NCBI GenBank assembly: GCA_021824145.1
Contig: JAKALM010000014.1
Span: 20,496-84,495 of the forward strand
Reading direction: 5' to 3'
Source of the DNA: Bacteroidota bacterium
GTDB taxonomy: Bacteria; Bacteroidota; Ignavibacteria; Ignavibacteriales; Ignavibacteriaceae
DNA length: 64,000 bases
In this document: positions 1 to 8,236 of the stretch, in pieces
How positions within the stretch are numbered: position 1 is the first letter of the stretch
Layout of the letters: every line of letters starts with the position of its first letter
The notes under the pieces: generated by a model
Databases searched by the model: none
What the model was told of the DNA's origin: nothing
What the model saw: the letters and a program-made list of their open reading frames with translations, nothing else
Made by a program: the position numbers and the translations under genes

Positions 1-710
1 GCACCTTCTGGAATAAGCGCAAGTAATTTTGCTCCTTGTACATCCAGCAAATTATTTACATTAGGCGGAATTTGATTTCTAATAAGCGGATAAAATACAT
101 CATAAATAGGTGGTGTATTCAAATTATTTTCTACAAATTCAGTTGTTGAAAATCTATTATTAGTAGAAAAATAAACATCAACTAATATTGTATAGCTTAC
201 TAAAAAATTTGGTGTGCCGTCTTTATCAGTTGTTATGTAATTACTCAAAGTAACATTTTTAATTTTTTTAAGTTCTTTGCTTTGTTCAATTGCATAAATT
301 AATTGATAAAGGTCATTATAATCTCCGCCGCCGTTTATTTTGTATTCATAATATAAAAAATCTTTATCTGATTTTTGATCCAAATACTCGACATCAGTTT
401 GAGTGTCTTGCGAAAAATTTTCACTAACCTTATTTAAGAAATTAAAAAAACTAATTGATGAAAGATTTTGTGGAATATTAAATTTTCTCTTTGCTAAGAT
501 TGAATCGAGCACCGAAGCTTTTTTTTCTAACGCCAATAATTGAACCTTTAATTGTTCGGTATTATAATGATTTGCTTTCAGTTCTGCTAATTTTTTTTGA
601 TCAGATTTTATTGTACCACGTTGAAAAATCAAAATATATGCCCCGCCAATCAATAAGATTAAAATTAATAAACCAACCAAGCCAAGAGTACTTTTTACTT
701 TTCTATTCAT
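1..710 (-). CDS. pilO: PilO-like type IV pilus inner-membrane protein (3' part missing)
   Basis: This gene reads off the left edge of the window, so only the first 236 codons are visible. The protein has a short cytoplasmic N-terminus, one membrane segment at about residues 10-28, a heptad-like coiled coil at about 35-75, and then an alpha/beta domain. That is the layout of PilO, which pairs with PilN to align the type IV pilus motor with the secretin. The last visible residues (NLLDVQGAKLLALIPEG) resemble the periplasmic beta domain of PilP/GspC proteins, so the gene may be a PilO-PilP fusion; this is inference. The ATG at 708-710 overlaps the stop codon of the upstream pilM/N gene by 4 bases, indicating translational coupling. 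The PilO assignment rests on architecture and gene order more than on a diagnostic motif. Confidence 0.72.
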   Translation of the reverse strand, partial: MNRKVKSTLGLVGLLILILLIGGAYILIFQRGTIKSDQKKLAELKANHYNTEQLKVQLLALEKKASVLDSILAKRKFNIPQNLSSISFFNFLNKVSENFSQDTQTDVEYLDQKSDKDFLYYEYKINGGGDYNDLYQLIYAIEQSKELKKIKNVTLSNYITTDKDGTPNFLVSYTILVDVYFSTNNRFSTTEFVENNLNTPPIYDVFYPLIRNQIPPNVNNLLDVQGAKLLALIPEG

Positions 711-2251
711 TGTGCACTCTTTCGAAAACTTGAAATATTAAAAACTAAATTAAATTTGTAAGCATTCTTATCACGAAGAGCCTCATAGGTTACACTTTTC
801 AGTATGGCAGATTTGATTGAATATGCAAACTCTGTTAGAACATTTCTATTTAAAGAATATCCTTCAAGCAGAATATTTCCCGTATCATCTTTAGATAATT
901 TTGTTATCCATAGACTTTTTTTCATCCCAATGAAATGAGAAATTTCATTTAAAACATTTGACCAAATTCCGGTGCCGGCAGAAGCTGAATCTAATATCGC
1001 TTGTGTTTGAGAGAATCCGCTTATATTTCCTTCAAGATTATTAATCTTATTTACTAATTCTTGATTTTGTCTCAACAATAAAGTTTGTTCGGCAATTTGA
1101 CTATTAAGCTGTCTAATATCTTTTTGATTTATTAAAATCTTTAAAGTTAAAAAGAATGTAACAAAGAAGAGGATTGGCAGCATTGCAAAACCGTGCCATG
1201 CAAATTGAAAGAATTTCTGATCTTCTTTAACATATCTTGGTAAAAGATTAATTCCGGTATAAGTTTCATCAAGCTCGTCAAAATATTCCTGAGCTACAGC
1301 AATTGGAATGCTGAATGCTGAAATTTTTTCTTTGGTATCAGAATTTACAGAAGAAATATCAATTTCATCAAATTGTAATCTTGATACATTTGCTTCTGGA
1401 AAAGTACCGTAAAATGAAAGTATTAAATTTTCAGAATCATCCTCGCCGCAAACGATAATATTATCAAGAGAGTTTATTCCGCCGTTTTCCATTTCAAGAA
1501 GAATCTTAGAGAAATAAACATCATAAGTATGAAGATTTAAAGTGCCGATGTCTAATGTGGTTCCGATATGTTTAAGTTTTCTTCCGTGCAAGAAAATTAA
1601 TTTGCTGTATTCTTTGCCAATATAAACAATAAGCGATTGATCATCGGGAAAGAATTTTTTTCTTTTAGCCACATAATAAGCAAGCGATAGCTCAGCACTT
1701 TTTACAGTCGGAATTTTATAATATCTTTTGCCATTATAATGAGCTAAAGAATTGATCAACTTTATACAGGAAACTTCTCCGCTTAAAAATACCGATAGTA
1801 GAGATTTATCGGCTAACTCAACATAGCCAAGATTTTCTTTATCAATAGTAACATTCTTTGATTCCTGAATATCGTCAATAATTTCCTGAGTTACTTTTGA
1901 AGCTTTACTAAGTTTGGAACCTTCGACTATGTGGTAATAAATAGAAGGCTCTGTAACTATTGGAATAAAAAAACTGTTTTTAAGATTAAAATCCTTCAGC
2001 ATGTTGTTTATTATACCGATGCTGGAGATTGCAACATTTCTTTCAGAAGAAGATTTTGCGCCGGTTGTTCCTTCAAACGATAAATCATCTCCTTCAATCT
2101 TTAATCCAGTAATTGAATCTTCCAATTCAATTGCCGGCTGCACAACATCGAAGGTTGATGCTTTATGAATTTTAATTTTGTTCTTTTCCCTAGAGATAAC
2201 GGCTATCTTTGTGTCATTACCTTCACAATATGTACATACAATATTTTTCAT
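707..2251 (-). CDS. PilM-PilN fusion protein of the type IV pilus alignment complex
   Basis: This 514-aa protein combines two usually separate pilus components. Residues 1 to about 330 look like a PilM/actin-like ATPase fold, but the nucleotide-binding motifs are weak: the usual first phosphate loop with acidic and glycine residues is absent, and the second reads VYIGKEYSK instead of an Asp-Gly type loop. At about 333-339 comes INLLPRY, which matches the N-terminal INLLP tag of PilN. It is followed by a membrane segment (about 353-373), a coiled coil (about 376-412) and a PilN-like periplasmic domain. In standard systems the PilN tag docks into PilM, so the fusion would fix a 1:1 ratio. It abuts the pilT-like gene (start at 2251, next gene ends at 2252) and overlaps the pilO-like start by 4 bases. 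The PilN half is the surer part. Confidence 0.78.
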   Translation of the reverse strand: MKNIVCTYCEGNDTKIAVISREKNKIKIHKASTFDVVQPAIELEDSITGLKIEGDDLSFEGTTGAKSSSERNVAISSIGIINNMLKDFNLKNSFFIPIVTEPSIYYHIVEGSKLSKASKVTQEIIDDIQESKNVTIDKENLGYVELADKSLLSVFLSGEVSCIKLINSLAHYNGKRYYKIPTVKSAELSLAYYVAKRKKFFPDDQSLIVYIGKEYSKLIFLHGRKLKHIGTTLDIGTLNLHTYDVYFSKILLEMENGGINSLDNIIVCGEDDSENLILSFYGTFPEANVSRLQFDEIDISSVNSDTKEKISAFSIPIAVAQEYFDELDETYTGINLLPRYVKEDQKFFQFAWHGFAMLPILFFVTFFLTLKILINQKDIRQLNSQIAEQTLLLRQNQELVNKINNLEGNISGFSQTQAILDSASAGTGIWSNVLNEISHFIGMKKSLWITKLSKDDTGNILLEGYSLNRNVLTEFAYSIKSAILKSVTYEALRDKNAYKFNLVFNISSFRKSAQ

Positions 2252-3481
2252 TTAAATAGCTGCAAGTATTTGCTGAATTCTTGTTTTGTTATTAGCATAA
2301 GCAATAGCATTTTCCAAAGAAATCTTTTTTTCTACATATAATCTTTTCAGATCTTGTTCCATAGTTATCATTCCTTGCTGCGCTCCTTGATTTATCATCA
2401 TGTAAATTTCGCTTGTATTGTTATTCTTTATTGCGGCTTTAACACTTGGTGTAACAATCAATATTTCTTTTGCAAGTACGCGCTTACCATCTAAGCTTGG
2501 AACTAATTTTTGAGAAATAACAGCAACCAAAACATCTGCAAGTCTGTTGCGAACCCGTTCTTGTTCATTAGGATGTATCTCAGCAATAATTCTATCAATG
2601 GATTCGACAGCAGAGGATGTATGTAAAGTTGAAAATACTTTATGACCAGTATCTGTAACTTCAAGTGCTGCCATTATTGTATCTGGATCTCTCATTTCAC
2701 CAATTACTATTATATCAGGGTCTTGTCTTAACGATTGTATTACTCCATCTTTAAAAGTTAGTACATCCCTCCCCACTTCTCTATGTTTAATTAACGATAC
2801 ATTTGACTTGTGAACATATTCAAGAGGTGAAGCAATAATTACAATATGTGCTGGATCGATTTTGTTATGTGTGTCAATAATGGCATCAAGCGTAGTTGAT
2901 TTGCCAGAGCCCGTAATACCAGTAATTAATGTTAATCCAAATTTAATATAAGCATGGCTTAATGTTTTAGCAACGATAGGGTGAAAGCCGTAACTTTCAA
3001 AAGTTCTAATAGTAGAATTGATGGCTCTCATATTCATCGTTAATGTATCCAAATCAAAATATGCATCTGCTCTGAAACGGACATCAACATTTTTTCGTTC
3101 ATAAAGAAATGAATAACTAAAATCCAAATTCTTTGTTACAGAAATGTACTTTCTTTGATTAGAGTTTAATAAATTTACAATCAAGGTTGCCGCTTCATCA
3201 TATGAAAACTGTGGAAACTCTTTTATTCTTTCTTTCTTTCCAAAAATTCTCATCCAAATAAAACCGCCATTGCCATAACCGCCAATTTCGATATCAGAAG
3301 CATCTCGTTCAATCATACTAGTAAGCATTCTGTTTACTGCATTTCGCAAGGAATGTCTATCTTCGGGTTTTATATTCTCAATATTTTCCAAAATATATTT
3401 AACACGATCAGGACCATTTAGATAAAGAGGAAAAGTCTTTATAAAATCGTTTAATATTTTTTTTGCTTCAGTAAATGGCAC
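2252..3481 (-). CDS. pilT: PilT/PilU-like type IV pilus retraction ATPase
   Basis: This 409-aa cytoplasmic hexameric ATPase of the secretion/retraction superfamily is probably the one that depolymerises the pilus. The Walker A motif GITGSGKST lies at about residues 188-196 and the Walker B motif DPDIIVIGEMRD follows about 70 residues later, with a typical His box (STLHTSSA) after it. The N-terminal domain contains the ASDIEI box seen in PilT. The C-terminal AIRNLIRE motif important for PilT retraction is degenerate here (SVKAAIKNNN), so a PilU-like or divergent PilT is possible. The protein is somewhat longer than the roughly 345-370 aa of standard PilT. The start codon is GTG at 3479-3481, preceded by GGAAG. 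The only upstream ATG in frame is followed directly by a stop. It sits between pilB and pilM/N in one minus-strand operon. Confidence 0.85.
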   Translation of the reverse strand: MPFTEAKKILNDFIKTFPLYLNGPDRVKYILENIENIKPEDRHSLRNAVNRMLTSMIERDASDIEIGGYGNGGFIWMRIFGKKERIKEFPQFSYDEAATLIVNLLNSNQRKYISVTKNLDFSYSFLYERKNVDVRFRADAYFDLDTLTMNMRAINSTIRTFESYGFHPIVAKTLSHAYIKFGLTLITGITGSGKSTTLDAIIDTHNKIDPAHIVIIASPLEYVHKSNVSLIKHREVGRDVLTFKDGVIQSLRQDPDIIVIGEMRDPDTIMAALEVTDTGHKVFSTLHTSSAVESIDRIIAEIHPNEQERVRNRLADVLVAVISQKLVPSLDGKRVLAKEILIVTPSVKAAIKNNNTSEIYMMINQGAQQGMITMEQDLKRLYVEKKISLENAIAYANNKTRIQQILAAI

Positions 3482-3541
3482 TATTTTACTTCCATTTTTA
3501 TAAAATATTAAAATCTTATTTAATTAAAACAGTAAACATTT

Positions 3542-5335
3542 TTATTCTTCGGAAGTAGCAGAAAGCACTTCTTCAATTGAAGTCAATCCTAGTTTTACTT
3601 TTTCTAACCCAGCATCTCGCAAGTTTAGGCTTCCATCTTTTTTTGCTTGGATACGAATTTTTTCTTCATCTACTTCAACTCCAGAACGAACGATTAACTG
3701 CCTAATTTCTTTTGTAAAATACAGAGCTTCATGAATTGCAATTCGTCCTTTATATCCGGTTCCGTTGCATTTATCGCATCCTTTGGGCTCGAATATTTTA
3801 AAATTTCTCCATTCACCAATATTTAATTTTGCCGCACTCATAATAGTTTCATCAAAGTTTACAACTTTTTTCTTACAATCAGGGCATAGGCGTCTAACTA
3901 ATCTTTGAGCTACTATAATATTTATTGCATAAGCAATTAAAAATGGTTCTATACCCATTTTGTAAAGACGAGAAATTGCACTTGGTGCATCATTTGTATG
4001 AAGTGTAGAAAATGTTAAGTGCCCGGTGTTGGCAAGTTTGATTGCAATTTCTGCAGTTTCTTTATCTCTCATCTCACCAACCAAAACTATATCAGGATCG
4101 TGCCTTAAAATAGATCGAATTGCCTGTTCAAAATTCATTTTGTATCCAATCTTCAATTGACGGGCACCCTCAATAACATATTCTACCGGGTCTTCAACTG
4201 TTAGTACATTTACGGTTGGATCAATAACTTGATAAAGCGCTGCAACTAAGGTTGTGCTTTTACCGCTTCCAGTAGGCCCAGTTAAAATAATCATGCCCTG
4301 CGGCTGGTTTACTGCTTTCTGAAAAGCATCTTTTGCATAACCTGTTAATCCAAGCTTATCAAGATCTTTAATTACTTTTCTATCATCAAGTATTCTAATT
4401 ACAACAGATTCAAATTTGTTTTTTAATTCTGTACCAACCATTGGAAGAACAGAAACTCTAAAACGAATTATATGATTATCAATTTCTCTTTGAATAAATC
4501 CATCCTGCGCCTTCTCTCTTTCAAATCGATCCATTCCTTTTGATCTATCTTTAACAACCGCTATAACAGCTTCGGGCAAAGTATTTTCTTGAACATGCCA
4601 AAGCTGCAAATTACCATCTATTCTGAATAATATATTTGTCTTGTTGCCGGACATCGGAATAAAATGTACATCACTTGCACCACGGCGTACACCTTCAACT
4701 AATGCACCTTCAACTAAATTTATTAAAGCACTTTTATTTATTTCAGCATCTAGCGCTTCTTCATCTAATGCATTCTCATCTTGTTTTTCAAGTTCTATTT
4801 CTGTTCCAGCTTCCTCCATCATCTTTAAATAAACATTTTCGGGGGGAAGAATAGTATGGATTAATTTTTCATAATCTTTTTTCCGGATATAAATTACTTC
4901 ATACTTTTTCGCATTTAAACCAAATGCAATTTTAGGAATGTTTCTATCTGTTGGATCAATAGCAGCTAAAATTAATTTATCTTTAATTTTAGGATCATAC
5001 ATAAATGGAATAATTTTATGTTCGAGCATCTGACTTTTGAGTTGTTCACCCGATCCATTTATGAGTTGTTTTATTACGTTTAATTTTTCTTGCGGTATTT
5101 CTTCAGTATTTAAATCTAGTTCTCGAAAGGCATAAAGGATTGCAACTTCACGAAAGATAGCATCATGATCATAATGAAAATCCTGTACTAAAATCTGAGC
5201 AAGATTTCTTTTGATTTTGCTTTTATCATTTGTTTTTGCTGTTAATGCTTTTTCAAGCATAGTGGCATCAATTATCCCTTTTTTGAAAAGCAGATAACCA
5301 ATTTTATCAGTCATTTCAAGGTTTGTATCAATCAT
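3542..5335 (-). CDS. pilB: PilB/GspE-family pilus assembly ATPase
   Basis: This 597-aa ATPase powers pilin polymerisation at the inner membrane. The order of parts is an N-terminal MshEN/GspE-N-like domain (about 1-170), an acidic linker rich in Glu (about 175-200), a second N2 domain, Walker A GPTGSGKSTT at about 353-362, an Asp box, Walker B DPDIVLVGEMRD, a His box, and a zinc-binding tetracysteine module. In that module CPDC and CDKCNGTGYKGR are separated by about 30 residues, as in PilB/GspE and unlike PilT. The start ATG overlaps the pilC stop codon by 4 bases, so pilC and pilB are translationally coupled. Length and motif order agree with the family and no defects were seen. Confidence 0.93.
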   Translation of the reverse strand: MIDTNLEMTDKIGYLLFKKGIIDATMLEKALTAKTNDKSKIKRNLAQILVQDFHYDHDAIFREVAILYAFRELDLNTEEIPQEKLNVIKQLINGSGEQLKSQMLEHKIIPFMYDPKIKDKLILAAIDPTDRNIPKIAFGLNAKKYEVIYIRKKDYEKLIHTILPPENVYLKMMEEAGTEIELEKQDENALDEEALDAEINKSALINLVEGALVEGVRRGASDVHFIPMSGNKTNILFRIDGNLQLWHVQENTLPEAVIAVVKDRSKGMDRFEREKAQDGFIQREIDNHIIRFRVSVLPMVGTELKNKFESVVIRILDDRKVIKDLDKLGLTGYAKDAFQKAVNQPQGMIILTGPTGSGKSTTLVAALYQVIDPTVNVLTVEDPVEYVIEGARQLKIGYKMNFEQAIRSILRHDPDIVLVGEMRDKETAEIAIKLANTGHLTFSTLHTNDAPSAISRLYKMGIEPFLIAYAINIIVAQRLVRRLCPDCKKKVVNFDETIMSAAKLNIGEWRNFKIFEPKGCDKCNGTGYKGRIAIHEALYFTKEIRQLIVRSGVEVDEEKIRIQAKKDGSLNLRDAGLEKVKLGLTSIEEVLSATSEE

Positions 5336-6717
5336 GCTCGTTGGTCAAAATATTGTTGTTCAATAATTATACTTCCTGTAACTCCAGGAGTTTTGGGATG
5401 TATTGTTGCGGTTTCTGCAGAAACTAAAGTTAACAAAATCATAATTACCATTATTATCATAGCAATTACAACTTGTATAAGTTCAATTAAGTTTTTTAAT
5501 CTGTAAACTGTTTCACTTTCATAATAATTTGCAATTTGCAGTGAAGTGTTTTTAATAGTTCCCGTTTCTTCACCTGAATGCAAGCGCGATAAAGCTGTTT
5601 CTGTAAATACTCCGCTCGCTTCAAATGCATCTGTAATACCTGTACCTTTTTTTACCATAAGTGGAATTGCAACGTTTTTTATTCTTTCTTCAAAATATTT
5701 GTTACCAGTTGCTTCGGCTGCAATTCTTATTGGTTCAATGCTTTCTGCCGAACCGCTGTAAAGTGTATAAAATACACGGCAATAAACTTCAATAATTGTT
5801 TTATGAATCAACGGGCCAAGCATCGGAATTTTCAAAAGATATTTATGAATTAAATACCCGCCTTTTTTTGTCTTAGAAAATCTCCAAAATATTATTGGGG
5901 GTATAATAACCAATAATGAAATAAGCGCCAAGTTGTTCATTAAAAAATCACTCATCTTTAAAGTGAAAGCCGTCATTGGTGGAAGTGGTATATTAAACTT
6001 CACGAACAACTTTGCTGTTTCAGGGAAAATATATCCGACATAAAAAAGAACCGCAATGAATAGAACAAAGAGCGTAACCAAAGGAGTTATTAAAGCACTG
6101 CGCAGATTCTTTTTGAATTCTTGCTGCCTTTCTAAAAACTTTGCAGTAGCTTTATATATTTCTGTCATGTTACCGCTCTTAGAGGCTAAGCCCAACATAT
6201 AAGCAGTAAACTTTCCAAAAACAGATTGATATTTTAAAAAAGTCGCTTCGCTGTCTGCTCCTTTTTTTAATTCGTTATTAATATCTTTTAAGGTTTCCTT
6301 TAAGGTTTTGTTTTGAGTATCGTTTATCAACAAAGTTAAAATTTCACTGTATGGTAATTTTTGATCAAGAAGTTCTGCACTTATTTTTACAAAAGTAACT
6401 ATCTCTGCTGTGGGTGGATTTAAATTTAAGTCAAATAATTTTTTATTAATTGAAAGTACTTCATAACCAAGTCTGTTAAGTGCTATTTCAACTTCTTTTT
6501 TTGAATATGCTTTTTGTTCGCCTCTTATAGGCTTCTCCCTTCCGCGCCTAACTTTATAAAGATAAGAAGATTTTTTTTCTATATTTTTTAACTTTAGCTG
6601 GTTCTTTTCGGCAAGGCTATGTATCCTTTTTTTCCCCTCGGTAATTGATTTTGCGGATAGCGTTCCGCTGATCAACTGACCGTTTAATTTTTCTGCCGTA
6701 AATTTAAATTCAACCAT
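5332..6717 (-). CDS. pilC: PilC/GspF-family inner-membrane platform protein
   Basis: This 461-aa polytopic protein forms the membrane platform on which PilB and PilT act. It has a cytoplasmic N-terminal part with a basic stretch (about 50-80), then two GspF domains each followed by hydrophobic segments: around 210-235, 260-285 and a final one at about 415-440. The second GspF domain contains the family pattern FTETALSRLHSGEETGT. It lies downstream of the pilin gene, separated by a strong hairpin, and its stop codon overlaps the start of pilB. The ATG at 6715-6717 has no obvious Shine-Dalgarno sequence. It is slightly longer than typical PilC (about 405 aa) because of the N-terminal extension. 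Confidence 0.9.
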   Translation of the reverse strand: MVEFKFTAEKLNGQLISGTLSAKSITEGKKRIHSLAEKNQLKLKNIEKKSSYLYKVRRGREKPIRGEQKAYSKKEVEIALNRLGYEVLSINKKLFDLNLNPPTAEIVTFVKISAELLDQKLPYSEILTLLINDTQNKTLKETLKDINNELKKGADSEATFLKYQSVFGKFTAYMLGLASKSGNMTEIYKATAKFLERQQEFKKNLRSALITPLVTLFVLFIAVLFYVGYIFPETAKLFVKFNIPLPPMTAFTLKMSDFLMNNLALISLLVIIPPIIFWRFSKTKKGGYLIHKYLLKIPMLGPLIHKTIIEVYCRVFYTLYSGSAESIEPIRIAAEATGNKYFEERIKNVAIPLMVKKGTGITDAFEASGVFTETALSRLHSGEETGTIKNTSLQIANYYESETVYRLKNLIELIQVVIAMIIMVIMILLTLVSAETATIHPKTPGVTGSIIIEQQYFDQRA

Positions 6718-6730
6718 ATTTTAAAAATAG

Positions 6731-6768
6731 ATTAGGCTGATAAAATATAATATTTTTATCAGCCTAAT
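6731..6768 (-). terminator. Hairpin between pilin gene and pilC
   Basis: A perfect 15-bp inverted repeat (arms 6731-6745 and 6754-6768, loop of 8) lies directly after the pilin gene. On the minus strand it is followed by CTATTTTT. This looks like an intrinsic terminator or attenuator that would make pilin mRNA abundant and let only part of transcription reach the pilC-pilB-pilT machinery genes. The stem is only moderately GC-rich, so termination may be partial. Confidence 0.75.
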
Positions 6769-6795
6769 GAAATAACATTTTAATTTTTACAAAAA

Positions 6796-7194
6796 TTAAT
6801 GTACTACAACCACAGTATCGGTAGCACTTGAGTTTGGTGCATAAACCGTTAAATCTACAGTGACTTTATCAGTATTATTCACACTTGCCGTTCCCACTCC
6901 CTGAAAAGTTACAGAAGTTGCTGAGGCTGTACCTACTATGCTATAAGTTCCATTTGGTGTAGTTGAAAAACCTGAAGGAATATTAAAGTTAGCAAAAGAA
7001 TTGCCTCCTCCTCCCATGGAAGTTGGCTTCATGTAATATTGATGAGCCATAGCACCAATATTGTTTAAATCAGAAATTACCGCATCCCTGTTTGCAGATA
7101 CTGAATTTGCGTTAAATAAATTAATTCCTACTACGATTGCAATACCGACGATGATAACGCCGAGAACGATTAAAAGAAGTTGTTGTTGACCCAT
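6796..7194 (-). CDS. Pilin-like major subunit candidate with a one- or two-residue leader
   Basis: This 132-aa protein begins MGQQQLLLIVLGVIIVGIAI, a long hydrophobic helix continuing to about residue 27. A short polar helix follows, then a small beta-rich domain with Gly- and Thr-rich strands. This is the plan of a type IV pilin, and the gene lies directly upstream of pilC-pilB-pilT. It lacks the canonical basic leader and the conserved Glu at mature position 5. If processed after Gly2 the mature protein would start QQQLLL, more like archaeal class III (G-Q) signals. The start has a clear ribosome site (TTAGGAG, 6 bases before ATG). The promoter is unclear: a TATATTTG box lies at 7299-7306 (minus strand) without a matching TTG. 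The strong terminator that follows fits high expression of a major subunit. Confidence 0.72.
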   Translation of the reverse strand: MGQQQLLLIVLGVIIVGIAIVVGINLFNANSVSANRDAVISDLNNIGAMAHQYYMKPTSMGGGGNSFANFNIPSGFSTTPNGTYSIVGTASATSVTFQGVGTASVNNTDKVTVDLTVYAPNSSATDTVVVVH

Positions 7195-7680
7195 AAGATC
7201 TCCTAAGTTTGTTGTTGTTTGTTAACTATTAAATTTATGAAAAATTTTTTCCCACACTAATATTCTTAAAAATATGACTGAACTAAAAAATTTTTTGCCA
7301 AATATAAAAACCAATAAAAATAAGAACCTTTAATTTGTACTTCCTATATCATAAAAAGTGTGCCATCTCATTTATTATTATAATATATAATAATTTATTG
7401 TGGTTATGAAATTTACTTAATAAAATGGTAAAAATGACAGGTAATTATTGCCGATATGGGTAATTTTTACTGATTGCTGCAAATTTTTAGATAAATTATG
7501 CTTAATTTGAGCAAAAATCAGCTATTTGAGAAATTAACATAAAAGTATTTTTTACTAATCTGTTGCATTTTAATTTGTTCCGCCATATTACTAAGAATAA
7601 AGTTTATAAAATCGTTCTAAGCATAAAAAATATATTTATATGTTTGTTTCACAATTGAAGTTACGCAAAGAAATGAATTT

Positions 7681-7747
7681 GTCATTCCGAACTTGATTCG
7701 AATTCTCTTTTTGCGCAGTTTTTAGATTCTGAACAAATTCAGCATAA
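7681..7747. repeat. Degenerate palindromic element with GTCATTCCGAACTTG arm
   Basis: The left arm (7681-7706, beginning GTCATTCCGAACTTGATTCG) and the right arm (7724-7747, AGATTCTGAACAAATTCAGC and on) are imperfect inverted copies around an 17-base centre. The wording resembles the TCATTCCGAA...TTCAGAATGA interspersed palindromes known from several Bacteroidota and other genomes, here decayed by several substitutions. It could still fold as a long imperfect hairpin. No coding function is seen. Confidence 0.5.
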
Positions 7748-8183
7748 CATTTATAAGCCTAGCATAATTTTCAGTTATTTAAACCTTATATTTTATAACA
7801 TGAATATTATCAAATTTTTTTGGGGAGATTTGCATTTCCCATAATTGAAGAAAGTTAAATATAAATTGAACCATAATTACTAAAAAATAATACAAGAAAT
7901 TTTTTTATACATGTTTTAAATTTGAAATAGAAAAAAACCAATCCCGAACAGCAACCATTAAAGTTTATGTGATTAAAGATATTTGCAAAGTTCTTATGTT
8001 TTTTAAGTTTAATATATAAAACCAATTAAATTTTTCGATAATTACAAATGAGTACTGCAAAAACAAAGTTAATTAACTACTAAAATATGCTGATTCCTCA
8101 ATTTTATAATTATCCATTTGTGGCAAATACTCAATTTGAAACATTAAAATAATGATTTTATTTAGATTTCAGATTATTTTACA

Positions 8184-8199
8184 AGGCACAATTCTTGCA
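8184..8199 (+). promoter_or_regulatory. Sigma-54 promoter for the pseudopilin operon
   Basis: The sequence AGGCACAATTCTTGCA matches the sigma-54 consensus TGGCAC-N5-TTGCA at every fixed position but the first, with the essential GG and GC dinucleotides correctly spaced. Transcription would start near 8210, leaving a leader of about 27 bases before the ATG at 8237. No TAnnTTTG box is present here. Sigma-54 control of pilin genes is well known in proteobacteria. The required enhancer-binding protein is not in this window. Confidence 0.72.
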
Positions 8200-8236
8200 A
8201 AATATTATGCTTTAATATATAAATAAATTTTTAGTT

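Larger units (their letters stand above)
7195..8236. other. 1.04-kb non-coding region between divergent pilin operons
   Basis: No credible gene was found on either strand in this very AT-rich stretch; stop codons are dense in all frames. Supported contents are the leader of the minus-strand pilin gene with its ribosome site (just right of 7194), a possible minus-strand TATATTTG box at 7299-7306, a degenerate palindromic repeat at 7681-7747, and a sigma-54-type promoter at 8184-8199 for the plus-strand operon. The remainder could hold activator sites or an unrecognised small RNA, but nothing specific is visible. Confidence 0.6.

Noticed and set aside
4641..4832. Plus-strand open frame opposite pilB
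   Set aside because: It is a Ser-rich shadow of the conserved pilB frame with no ribosome site or family resemblance.
7340..7355. Minus-strand TGGCAC resembling a sigma-54 -24 element upstream of the pilin gene
   Set aside because: The -12 position reads TTAT instead of TTGC, so the essential GC is missing; a second half site near 7298 has the same fault.
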